From an uncultured bacterium (GTDB lineage: Bacteria; Bacteroidota; Bacteroidia; Bacteroidales; Marinifilaceae), in the NCBI GenBank assembly GCA_905216195.1, contig CAJMSX010000023.1, forward strand, positions 1-49,559: a stretch of DNA of 49,559 nucleotides, in the 5' to 3' direction. Shown piece by piece: positions 33,859 through 42,606 of the stretch. Position 1 is the stretch's first letter; every line of letters starts with the position of its first letter. The notes under the pieces were generated by a model that ran no database searches, was not told the origin of the DNA, and saw nothing but the letters and a program-made list of their open reading frames with translations. A program made the position numbers and the translations under genes.

Positions 33859-35244
33859 ATGGAGTGGGATTATATACATTTGATAAATTATAAATCATTG
33901 AATGCTATTTTTATTGGTCCATCAATGACGTTAATGCGAATAAGTAATGATATGTGTGATGTGGTAAAACGATTAAAATCGGGAGAAAATGAAGATAATC
34001 TTATTATAGAATACACTAACAAAGGCATAGATATTACAAAATTCCTAGAAGAGATCAAAATAAAACTTATTGCAACGAAAGTAAAATCAAAATGGCATAA
34101 AAATAGTAAAACTATTTCCAAAATCATCTTACATGTGTCAAATTCCTGCAATTTAAAATGCAGATATTGTTACGCACATGGGGGCACCTATAATCTTCCC
34201 TCAAGTAAACTTACCAAAGAGTCTGCTGATAACTTTATAAAATTCAGTATTGACAATTTTGATCAAGTAAAGTATATACTTTTTTTTGGAGGAGAACCAT
34301 TCCTCAATTTAGAGGTTATGGTATATATATGCCAAGCATTTCATCAAGCTTACAAAGAGAAAAGAACAAAATTTATTCCGAAGTTTGGCGTTGTTACAAA
34401 TGGAACTATACTCAATGATAATATTGTTGAATTTATTGATACTTATATTCACTCTATAACTGTCAGCATAGATGGTTTAAAACAAATTAATGATATTAAC
34501 CGGATCTATACAAATGGGAGAGGAACATTTGATGAAATATATAAATTTATTCAAACTATAAAAAATAGAACAAAGTCAACTATTTTTTTTGAATCAACTT
34601 TTACCAAAGAACATATCGCGTATGGATACAAACATAAGGATATATATAATTCTTTAACAAATTTATTAAAAATAAATGGCTTCATAGTAAATGAAATGTC
34701 CATTAACTATGACTCTATTGATAAGTTTATTAATAAACCTATTAATTTAGAAAATCTTGATTATGATGATCTTCCTATCGAATTTTGGAATGTGTTAAAC
34801 TGCATTGTAAATAATCGAGGCAATATTATATGCCCTATGCACAAAGAGCTATTTGCAGTATCTACGCAAGGAGATATCTACCCTTGTCATTTGGTATTAG
34901 GTAAACCAAAAGTGTATTGCGGCAATATTACCAATAAGAATATATATACCCACCCAGAAGAATTTAAAAGTCTTCTATCAAAAAAATTATCAAAGGAAAA
35001 TATAGTATGTAAATCTTGTTGGGCAAATCGCATTTGTGGAGGATGTGCAATTGATTTTTTCTTTAATAATGACACAGATGACTTCGATTCATCACCCATG
35101 AAAAAACCTTGTCAATTGACAAGGGATCATATAACTAAATTATTGTCTATGATTGTAGCTATAAAAAGTGATAGTAAAACGTGGGAGAGTTTATTGCTAT
35201 ATATGAAAAAAAATAAATCAAAAATTAACAATGCTAAGGTATAA
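33859..35244 (+). CDS. radical SAM / SPASM maturase of the RiPP locus
   Basis: 461 residues. Uses a [4Fe-4S] cluster and S-adenosylmethionine to modify the precursor peptide. Residues 1-85 look like an N-terminal peptide-binding domain (region YKSLNAIFIGPSMTLMRISN), plausibly an RRE-like fold. Radical SAM motif C97-x3-C101-x2-C104 in SNSCNLKCRYCYAHGG, GGEPFLN loop, then a SPASM domain: C325, C343, C354, C384-x2-C387, C393, C396 (CWANRICGGC) and C418, enough for auxiliary clusters. The chemistry (thioether, cyclophane or other crosslink) cannot be told from sequence. Its last codons overlap the next gene by 14 bases. Strongly AT-rich, unlike host genes. Confidence 0.92.
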   Translation: MEWDYIHLINYKSLNAIFIGPSMTLMRISNDMCDVVKRLKSGENEDNLIIEYTNKGIDITKFLEEIKIKLIATKVKSKWHKNSKTISKIILHVSNSCNLKCRYCYAHGGTYNLPSSKLTKESADNFIKFSIDNFDQVKYILFFGGEPFLNLEVMVYICQAFHQAYKEKRTKFIPKFGVVTNGTILNDNIVEFIDTYIHSITVSIDGLKQINDINRIYTNGRGTFDEIYKFIQTIKNRTKSTIFFESTFTKEHIAYGYKHKDIYNSLTNLLKINGFIVNEMSINYDSIDKFINKPINLENLDYDDLPIEFWNVLNCIVNNRGNIICPMHKELFAVSTQGDIYPCHLVLGKPKVYCGNITNKNIYTHPEEFKSLLSKKLSKENIVCKSCWANRICGGCAIDFFFNNDTDDFDSSPMKKPCQLTRDHITKLLSMIVAIKSDSKTWESLLLYMKKNKSKINNAKV

Positions 35245-37558
35245 AAAAATAGCTGCATTTGTCTACCTATTACTTATAATAAATACGGTTAATGCGCAAA
35301 CCATCAAAGGTTTTGTTGTGGATAGAGACACAAAACAACCTGTAGAGTATGCAAATATAATACTAAAAAACAGCGTTGATTCAAGCTATGTAAGAGGTAC
35401 TATATCCGATATAACTGGTTTTTTTACGATGAATAGTAATAATAGTGAACATCAATTTATTACAATATCCATAATTGGCTATAAGGAGTATATCATTCCT
35501 AGGTTAAGCAGCAAGGACACCCTACGAATCGAATTGACTCCTGAAGTTTTAGAAATAGGTGAGGTGTTTGTCAAAGCTACCCGCCCCGTATCTAAAATGA
35601 CAGCAAGTGGTGTGCAAACTAAAGTTGCTAGTACTACCCTTAGCGAAATAGGTACTGGTAACGACGTTCTCAAATATATCCCGATGGTTACCGGGGATAA
35701 AGGTAATTTTAAGGTTTTTGGACGTGGACAGGCAAAAATTTACATAAATAACCGGGAGGTAAGAGATCCCTCAGAACTTGACAATCTTAATTCGACAGAT
35801 ATACAAAATGTTGAGGTTATCTCAAACCCGGGAGCAAGATATGATGCCTCGGCTAAAGCTGTTATCAATATAAAGACCATCAGGAAAAAAGGTGATGGAT
35901 TTAGTTTCAATGTCCGTTCCAGTTTCTATACCTGGGAAAAACAGGATTATATCAATCAAATTAGCACGAATTATCGTAAAGGCGGGTTGGATATTTTTGC
36001 AAATATTTATTACTCAAACATTACTTCCTTCCAAAGAGGGGATCTATTCCAAGTTACAACTTTAGATACTTTATGGCAGCAACAGAGCTATATGGATGCT
36101 GTTATGAAAAGCAATAAATTAAATGGAACAGTGGGGATAAATTATGAAATCCATGAGAATCACTACCTCGGATTCAGATACGACATTAAAACTTCTCCTG
36201 CTGACAAGGTAGATAGAATGACCTTATTTAGTGATGTATATGCGGACACGCATCTCTTTGATCAATGGGAAAATAGTGAAATACGAACAACGAAAGTCAA
36301 AATCGGCTCACAAGCAAACCTCTATTACACAGGTAAAGTGGAAGAATTGTCCATAGATTTTAATGCAGACTACCTCTACTCTGGCTCACAGGGCAATGGT
36401 ATCAGTAATGAAAAAAGCGAGGAGTATGGCGATAGGACATTGCATAGTGCAAGTGATATAAACAATGAATTACTTGCCAGTAAGATACAACTGTCATATC
36501 CGATTTGGAAAGGAGAATTATCAATCGGTAGTGAGTATGCAAGTATAAAACGCAGGGATAGTTATACCAATAGCGAGCTGATAGGATTTTCTTCTAAAGT
36601 CAATATTGAAGAGCAAAACCTCGCTTTATTTTCCCAATATCACATCGAGACTAAAATCGGTAATTTTTCCGCAGGGGTACGTTACGAAAAGGCTAATTAC
36701 ACTTACTTTGTAGATGACACGAAAGCCGATGACAAAAGCCGAAAATATGCACAATGGTTTCCTAGCTTTTTGTACTCTAATCAATTTGGCAAAGTGGGAA
36801 TTCAATTAAGTTATGATGCTAAGGTTAGCAGACCTTCCTATAGCCAACTTAGCAGTAACCTGTTATATGGAAATAGATTTTCTATTCAGACAGGAAATCC
36901 ATTCCTGAAGCCCACTATTTCTCATGAAGGAGCACTTATGGGGGTTTGGAAATTTATCCAGGCAAGAGTAAGTTACACCCACCTGCAAGATGCCATAGTC
37001 ATGTGGATTGACAGGGATAAAAATGACCCTAAAGTCTCAGTGATTAATTATAAAAACATACCGAAGTTGCCTAAACTCGCTGCATTTGTAGCGATTGCCC
37101 CTATTTTCGGATTTTATAAACCGCAACTCAATATGGGCATAGAAAAATATTGGCAAAACTACAGTGAATATGGAGTCTATAGGAAGATGAAAAAGCCGGT
37201 ATTATTCACTTCATTGAATAATATATTCGATTTACCTTACCATATTATCGTAAATTTTGATGCAGAGTTTATGAGCAAAGGTTATACAGATGCAACCTAT
37301 TTGGATCAAAACAGCTTACAACTAAATTTAGGTATAAGTAAAAGTTTCTTTAATAAATCCCTGCGGGTAAAACTTGCATTTTCTGACATTACCGATCAAA
37401 GTCAATCGGCTGTAATGTATATGCCTCAAACGCAACTAAAGAACTTTTACCATTTTGACAACCGCGAAATTTCATTGACAGTCCGTTATTATTTCAACCC
37501 GGCTAAGAGCAAATACAAAGGGGATGGAGCAGGTGAATCTGCTAAAAAGCGATTCTAA
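35231..37558 (+). CDS. TonB-dependent-receptor-like outer membrane beta-barrel protein
   Basis: 775 residues. Signal peptide, CarboxypepD-regulatory-like domain (IKGFVVDRDTKQPVEYANIILK), plug-like domain (GNDVLKYIPMVTGDKGNFKVFGRGQAKIYINNREV; EVISNPGARYDASAKAVINI), and a large barrel ending SLTVRYYFNP. This is the 'outer membrane beta-barrel family' group of SusC-like proteins; no TonB box was confirmed. It overlaps the radical SAM gene by 14 bases and precedes the exporter by 11 bases, so it belongs to the peptide system. It may export or take up the peptide, or act in immunity; direction cannot be told. Confidence 0.85.
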   Translation: MLRYKKIAAFVYLLLIINTVNAQTIKGFVVDRDTKQPVEYANIILKNSVDSSYVRGTISDITGFFTMNSNNSEHQFITISIIGYKEYIIPRLSSKDTLRIELTPEVLEIGEVFVKATRPVSKMTASGVQTKVASTTLSEIGTGNDVLKYIPMVTGDKGNFKVFGRGQAKIYINNREVRDPSELDNLNSTDIQNVEVISNPGARYDASAKAVINIKTIRKKGDGFSFNVRSSFYTWEKQDYINQISTNYRKGGLDIFANIYYSNITSFQRGDLFQVTTLDTLWQQQSYMDAVMKSNKLNGTVGINYEIHENHYLGFRYDIKTSPADKVDRMTLFSDVYADTHLFDQWENSEIRTTKVKIGSQANLYYTGKVEELSIDFNADYLYSGSQGNGISNEKSEEYGDRTLHSASDINNELLASKIQLSYPIWKGELSIGSEYASIKRRDSYTNSELIGFSSKVNIEEQNLALFSQYHIETKIGNFSAGVRYEKANYTYFVDDTKADDKSRKYAQWFPSFLYSNQFGKVGIQLSYDAKVSRPSYSQLSSNLLYGNRFSIQTGNPFLKPTISHEGALMGVWKFIQARVSYTHLQDAIVMWIDRDKNDPKVSVINYKNIPKLPKLAAFVAIAPIFGFYKPQLNMGIEKYWQNYSEYGVYRKMKKPVLFTSLNNIFDLPYHIIVNFDAEFMSKGYTDATYLDQNSLQLNLGISKSFFNKSLRVKLAFSDITDQSQSAVMYMPQTQLKNFYHFDNREISLTVRYYFNPAKSKYKGDGAGESAKKRF

Positions 37559-37569
37559 CTACACAAGAT

Positions 37570-39777
37570 ATGAGTAAAAGTTTTCCTGTATATAGACAAT
37601 ATGACGCAATGGATTGTGGTCCGGCCTGTCTTTGTATGATTGCTAAACATTATGGGAAAACATATAGTATTGAAACCATGCGGAATAGTGCTTTTTTAGG
37701 GCGTCAGGGCGTTTCATTATTAGGTATATCGAAAGCTGCTGAATCTATAGGTTTTAAGACTATAGGAGGAAGACTGAAGTTTGATACTTTGATTAATAAG
37801 GTTAGTCTTCCATGTATTGTACATTGGAAGCAAGAACATTTTGTTGTAGTACACAGAATTACAAGGAATCGAAAAGGATATAAAATAGACATTGCAGATC
37901 CTGCACTAGGGTTATTAGAATATACTCAAGAAGAATTTCTCAAATATTGGTTAACAACAAAAACCAACGGAGAAGAAAAGGGTGTAGGGCTATTATTAGA
38001 GCCTACCACCTCATTTTATGACTATAAAGATGATTATATAACAACAAAAAATCGTTTCTCTTTCTTATGGAATTATGTTGTAAAATACAAGAAATTCTTT
38101 GGACAAATCATTTTAGGTTTACTAATAGGTAGTTTGCTACAATTGTTATTTCCATTTTTAACACAATCGATAGTAGATATTGGTATTAATAGTAAAGATA
38201 TTCAATTTGTCTGGTTGATATTAATGGCACAATTGATGTTGTTATTTAGCCGTACAATAATAGACTTTATTCGAACAAAAATTTTATTGCATATTAGTGC
38301 CAGAATAAATGTATCACTGATATCCGATTTTTTCATTAAATTAATGAAACTCCCCATGGAGTTTTTTGATACCAAACTAACGGGGGACTTACTTCAACGA
38401 ATCGAAGATCATAAACGTATCGAACGGTTTGTTACAATTCAAACGCTCAATTTATTGTTTTCTATTTTTACATTCATAGTGTTTGGGATCGTATTATTAT
38501 ACTATAATGTATTTATTTTCTCAGTTTTTTTAATTGGAAGTATAATTTATGGATTATGGATTGTTACGTTTTTGAAAAAACGAAAAATAATTGACTATAA
38601 ATTATTTGAGCAAGATGGATTAAATCGTAATACTGTTTATCAGATGATAGCTGGCATGCAAGAGATAAAACTTCAAGGTTGTGAACAACGTAAACGTTGG
38701 GAATGGGAAGACATACAAGCAGACCTATTTAATGTAAACCTGGATATGTTAAATTTAAACCAGAATGAAAAGGCAGGTAGTGTGTTCATAAATGAAACAA
38801 AAAATATATTTATTACTATAGTTGCTGCAATGGGGGTTATTGATGGAACTTTAACTTTAGGTATGATGCTTGCTATTCAGTATATTATAGGACAACTGAA
38901 TACTCCTATAGAACAATTAGTTTCGTTTATTTACAAATGGCAGGACGTAAGCATTAGTTTTGATAGGGTAAATGAAATACGTACTCAACTCAATGAGGAA
39001 AATGAAGATAAAATACTAACTAATTTAGATAAAGAAAACAAAACAATAGAGATTAACAATCTATACTTTAAATATAATAATATTTTACCTAATTATATTC
39101 TTAAAAATATTAATTTAAATATTCAACAAGGAAAAACTACAGCTATAGTAGGTGCAAGTGGAAGTGGCAAAACAACCCTACTTAAACTGCTTCTGGGTTA
39201 TTATAGTCTTAATAATGGGACAATAAAAATAGGTGGAGAAAATTTAGAAAAATTCAATATTTCATGGTGGCGATCACAATGTGGAGTTGTTATGCAGGAG
39301 GGATATTTGTTTTCGGACACGATTGCAAATAATATAGCAATATCTGATGATAAGCCGAATTTAGAGAAAATCCGGCATGCTGCACGTATTGCTAATATTG
39401 CTGATGATATAGAAAAATTACCTCTGGCTTATAATACAAAAATAGGACAAGATGGTCAAGGCATTAGCCAAGGCCAACGACAGCGTATTTTAATAGCCCG
39501 CGTTGTTTATAAGAATCCAGATTTTATATTTTTAGATGAAGCAACGAATGCACTTGATGCGAATAATGAACGAATAATATTATCCCGTTTAGAGGACTTC
39601 TATAAGGGGAAAACCGTAATTGTTATTGCACATCGTCTGAGTACTGTCAAAAATGCGGATAACATTGTTGTGCTGGAGGGGGGAGAAATAGCAGAACAGG
39701 GGACTCATGATGAATTAACTCACCAACATGGATTATACTATCACTTAGTTAAAAATCAACTAGAATTAGGTAATTAA
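37570..39777 (+). CDS. C39 peptidase / ABC exporter of the RiPP peptide
   Basis: 735 residues. N-terminal C39 peptidase with catalytic Cys16 in AMDCGPAC, His in HFVVVHR and Asp in IADPALG; removes the leader after Gly-Gly. Middle: about five to six hydrophobic segments (FGQIILGLLIGSLLQLLFPF onward) forming an ABC membrane domain. C-terminal ATPase with Walker A GASGSGKTT, signature ISQGQRQR, Walker B DFIFLDEA and H-loop IAHRLS. Complete bacteriocin-type exporter. Works with the adjacent HlyD-like protein. Confidence 0.95.
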   Translation: MSKSFPVYRQYDAMDCGPACLCMIAKHYGKTYSIETMRNSAFLGRQGVSLLGISKAAESIGFKTIGGRLKFDTLINKVSLPCIVHWKQEHFVVVHRITRNRKGYKIDIADPALGLLEYTQEEFLKYWLTTKTNGEEKGVGLLLEPTTSFYDYKDDYITTKNRFSFLWNYVVKYKKFFGQIILGLLIGSLLQLLFPFLTQSIVDIGINSKDIQFVWLILMAQLMLLFSRTIIDFIRTKILLHISARINVSLISDFFIKLMKLPMEFFDTKLTGDLLQRIEDHKRIERFVTIQTLNLLFSIFTFIVFGIVLLYYNVFIFSVFLIGSIIYGLWIVTFLKKRKIIDYKLFEQDGLNRNTVYQMIAGMQEIKLQGCEQRKRWEWEDIQADLFNVNLDMLNLNQNEKAGSVFINETKNIFITIVAAMGVIDGTLTLGMMLAIQYIIGQLNTPIEQLVSFIYKWQDVSISFDRVNEIRTQLNEENEDKILTNLDKENKTIEINNLYFKYNNILPNYILKNINLNIQQGKTTAIVGASGSGKTTLLKLLLGYYSLNNGTIKIGGENLEKFNISWWRSQCGVVMQEGYLFSDTIANNIAISDDKPNLEKIRHAARIANIADDIEKLPLAYNTKIGQDGQGISQGQRQRILIARVVYKNPDFIFLDEATNALDANNERIILSRLEDFYKGKTVIVIAHRLSTVKNADNIVVLEGGEIAEQGTHDELTHQHGLYYHLVKNQLELGN

Positions 39778-39778
39778 T

Positions 39779-40240
39779 ATGAGGGAAAGAAATATAGAAT
39801 TACGAAGCGAAAAGGTTCGTAGCATTATTGGAAAAATTCCACCTACCTTATTGCGTGTAGGTATAACAATAATTACAATTGTAATTATTGTTATACTCAC
39901 GTTAATGTATTATATTCCTTACCCTCAGACTACTAATTTAGATGTAGTAACAGCTAAAAACAATCAAGAATATATTGCAAAGGGAAGCATTTTAATTAAA
40001 GATGCCAAATCGATAAAAATAGGGCAAAAAGCTGATGTATTATTATTCAGTCTGAAAGGAGACTATTCCTTGAAAGGCGTGGTAAATAATATTACAGAAT
40101 CAAACGGCAATGCTTATGTGGAAATTTTAATTACTGCTTCAAATAACAAAGATCGTTTATCAGCATTGCCATTAGGTCGTGCTACTATTCTTATATCAAA
40201 CACATCTATACTGAAAAGAATTCTCCAAAAGAAACCATAA
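39779..40240 (+). CDS. mini HlyD-like adaptor protein
   Basis: 153 residues, starting one base after the exporter stop. One membrane helix at about 26-45 (LLRVGITIITIVIIVILTLM), then a short beta-rich domain (about 60-140) resembling the C-terminal barrel part of HlyD adaptors (IKIGQKADVLLFSLKGDYSL, KGVVNNITESNGNAYVEILI). The long coiled-coil hairpin and lipoyl domain of usual adaptors (normally about 400 residues) are absent, and no TolC gene follows. It is either a naturally small adaptor or an internal deletion; no remnant of the missing part is seen. Confidence 0.7.
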   Translation: MRERNIELRSEKVRSIIGKIPPTLLRVGITIITIVIIVILTLMYYIPYPQTTNLDVVTAKNNQEYIAKGSILIKDAKSIKIGQKADVLLFSLKGDYSLKGVVNNITESNGNAYVEILITASNNKDRLSALPLGRATILISNTSILKRILQKKP

Positions 40241-40532
40241 AAGAATAGAACGAAAATACAACTTAAATACTGTTACAATTGTGATTACGACACAGCAATC
40301 AACATCTATACAGATGCTTACTCAAAACCTTCTCAGGGAAAGTATAAATTATTTTTAATAGTCAAATCTACGTTTTCCCAAAAAACTATTGCTACACAGA
40401 GATTCTTTCTCTTGGTAGTTTCTTCCCTCTAGAAAAAAACAATGCATTTTTTAATATCCTCTCTTCAACTGAAGGAAAAAACCAAAATAAACGGGACGGT
40501 AAATACGGAACCGGTATCGTACCGAACTTCGG
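40241..40532. other. right edge of the AT-rich island
   Basis: 292 bases with no gene recognised. Base composition shifts back to host-like near 40350-40480. No direct repeats matching the left edge (about 33100) were identified by eye, and no integrase gene is present. Confidence 0.5.
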
Positions 40533-41246
40533 TTATTCATCACCGTATTTCTTTTCAATCAAGGTGATGGCCCGGTCTAAAGCGTTTTCTGTGTCCCGGC
40601 AGAGGGGCTCATAGTTAACGCCATTGGAAGTATACTTCAGAATATTGATAAATTGGATATTATTCAAATGATAACGATAGATATCACGGATCTTCTCTTT
40701 CAGAGACCCCTCCTCCCATTTCTCAGCTCCTTTTTGAAAAGCTACATCTGTAATAATCAATTCGACATACCTGAATTTAACATCATAGAACCAACTTACC
40801 AATTCCTGAACTTGATTCAGGCCCTTATATGCCTTTACAATTTGCAAAATCAACTCTTTATCCTGGATTTGTGGAGATAAAGAAGACATTTTCAACATCT
40901 CCAGCGCATCCGAAACGTAACTGAATGAATCATAGCTAAAAGGAATATTTACATACCTAAACAAGGAATCTTCCGAAGCATTTTCCAGATTATTCCGGTA
41001 TTGCAGTATATAATTACAAGCCTTTCTCTCCAAGTCCAACCTCCTATGTATATCCTCTATTCTTTGCCGATTGATTTCCAATTCACTTTTGATCAATTTC
41101 ATCGCATTGTCAATCTGCTTGGATTCAAAATATCCGCTGATGGCACTGCTCCCGGCAAACGTAATGATAATACCTAAAACCACGACCGACAACTGTAAAA
41201 CATAATCACCTATTTTCCAGGTCGTATATTTTTTCCACTTTTTCAT
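40533..41246 (-). CDS. membrane-anchored hypothetical protein
   Basis: 237 residues. N-terminal hydrophobic segment (about 14-38, LQLSVVVLGIIITFAGSSAI) then a largely helical, charged body with probable coiled coil from about 40 to 75 (MKLIKSELEINRQRIEDIHR). Similar single-helix membrane proteins with this N-terminal KIGDYVLQLSVVVLGI style are frequent in Bacteroidota, but I do not recognise a function. Composition is host-like. Not obviously linked to the RiPP genes. Confidence 0.65.
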   Translation of the reverse strand: MKKWKKYTTWKIGDYVLQLSVVVLGIIITFAGSSAISGYFESKQIDNAMKLIKSELEINRQRIEDIHRRLDLERKACNYILQYRNNLENASEDSLFRYVNIPFSYDSFSYVSDALEMLKMSSLSPQIQDKELILQIVKAYKGLNQVQELVSWFYDVKFRYVELIITDVAFQKGAEKWEEGSLKEKIRDIYRYHLNNIQFINILKYTSNGVNYEPLCRDTENALDRAITLIEKKYGDE

Positions 41247-41557
41247 GTAGTGACAAGCTTAAATAGAAAGTGAGAACAAAAGTAATAAAAAAAATTAACC
41301 ATCCCTTATTCCTTTTTTAATTTCCGACCGGTTTTCTCCGCTTATTTCCCTCCTTCTCCGGCGAATGATGCCAGAGTCCCAGGCCCGGAAATTAATACCT
41401 TTTCTATCTGTTTCTATCTTTAGGACTTTCTTTCCTTCAGGCCAACTTCCGGAAATTATCCCTCAAAACTTCCGGGCAAACGGTATTTTTTTTAAAAATA
41501 TCTTATTATATGCAGCAAATTCGGTTTCTTTACGTTATATAAACAGAAAGCAGTACT
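41247..41557. other. intergenic region before the sigma factor
   Basis: 311 bases. Divergent promoters for the membrane protein and the sigma factor would be here. TACGTTAT near 41531 is only a weak -7 candidate. A plus-strand frame through 41365-41604 has no recognisable content. Nothing else was seen. Confidence 0.5.
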
Positions 41558-42112
41558 ATGAGCGATTACAACACCATGCTACGTCTATGTCTTCAAAGGG
41601 ATAGACGAGCTCAACTGGAATTTTATATGCACTTTTATAAAAGTGTATATAATAGTTGTTTTCGTATTTTGGGCAATCCTCAGGAAGCTGAAGATGTTAT
41701 GCAAGAAACATTTTTAAAAATTTTCGACAAAATAGAAAGTCTGCACTGCGATGAATCCGGTATGGAACGAATCCTGAAAAGAATAGCGATCAACCAATCC
41801 ATCGACCTGTTCAGAAAACGAAAAATCCTGTTTACCGACTTAAACGAAGAAACCGACTATCCCGGAGAGGAAACGGCTCCCGAAGAAATAGAATTGCAAT
41901 TGGAAGCCGTACATCGCATGATGAAGCTATTACCCGAAGGATACCGGATGATTCTCAATTTGAAATTAGTGGAAGGACTGGATTATGAAGATATCGCTTC
42001 TCAATTAGAGATTTCTTCCTCCACCGTCCGGTCTCAATTTACCCGGGCCAGACAAAGATTAATACAACTCATAAAGGAACATTATAGCTATGAAAGTCTC
42101 ATTCAAGGATAA
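41558..42112 (+). CDS. ECF sigma-70 factor
   Basis: 184 residues. Sigma-2 domain (AQLEFYMHFYKSVYNSCFRILGN; EAEDVMQETFLKIFDKIESL) and sigma-4 helix-turn-helix (YRMILNLKLVEGLDYEDIASQLEISSSTVRSQFTRARQRLIQL). Directs RNA polymerase to a small regulon, likely including its own operon. Its end overlaps the next gene by 23 bases, consistent with a sigma/anti-sigma pair. Confidence 0.95.
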   Translation: MSDYNTMLRLCLQRDRRAQLEFYMHFYKSVYNSCFRILGNPQEAEDVMQETFLKIFDKIESLHCDESGMERILKRIAINQSIDLFRKRKILFTDLNEETDYPGEETAPEEIELQLEAVHRMMKLLPEGYRMILNLKLVEGLDYEDIASQLEISSSTVRSQFTRARQRLIQLIKEHYSYESLIQG

Positions 42113-42602
42113 CTTAAACGAGCGGACCGGAATATTCGACACCGAGGTCCCGCCTTTCGGTCATTTCGAGCGTTTCGAGCAACGTCTGGAAAAACATGAA
42201 AAAAGAAAAACCCTTCGTTGGAGGAATTGGGTGATCGTATCTTCCATAGCGGCAACCGTAGCCATTATTCTCATGCTACAGTTAACATATCCGATACGCA
42301 TTCCCTTGGAAAACCGGGAATCGGTAAAAGAAGTGGCACAATTCTACCGGCAACAATTGAATGAAGAAGTTCAAAAAATCGAGCAACAGCTCGATCTGGT
42401 CGATCCGGGAAGTCGTCCGGAATTACAGCACGACATCGAATCCCTCAAAAGCTCGGCTTCCCAATCCCCTCGTTTTCCGCCTCACCTGCAAAAAGAAGAA
42501 AAGATTGCCATTATCGTACAACAATACAATATTTATATGGAATCTCTGCAATATATACAAGAAATACTGAACAATATACCCGAAGTAAAACATAAACTAT
42601 AA
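42090..42602 (+). CDS. probable anti-sigma membrane protein
   Basis: 170 residues. N-terminal ~45 residues cytoplasmic (FGHFERFEQRLEKHEKRK), one membrane helix at about 48-70 (WVIVSSIAATVAIILMLQLT), and a periplasmic helical part with coiled coil (NEEVQKIEQQLDLV). The overlap with the ECF sigma gene and the topology point to an anti-sigma factor; no zinc-binding anti-sigma motif (HxxxCxxC) is present. Signal unknown. Confidence 0.7.
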   Translation: MKVSFKDNLNERTGIFDTEVPPFGHFERFEQRLEKHEKRKTLRWRNWVIVSSIAATVAIILMLQLTYPIRIPLENRESVKEVAQFYRQQLNEEVQKIEQQLDLVDPGSRPELQHDIESLKSSASQSPRFPPHLQKEEKIAIIVQQYNIYMESLQYIQEILNNIPEVKHKL

Positions 42603-42606
42603 AGAT

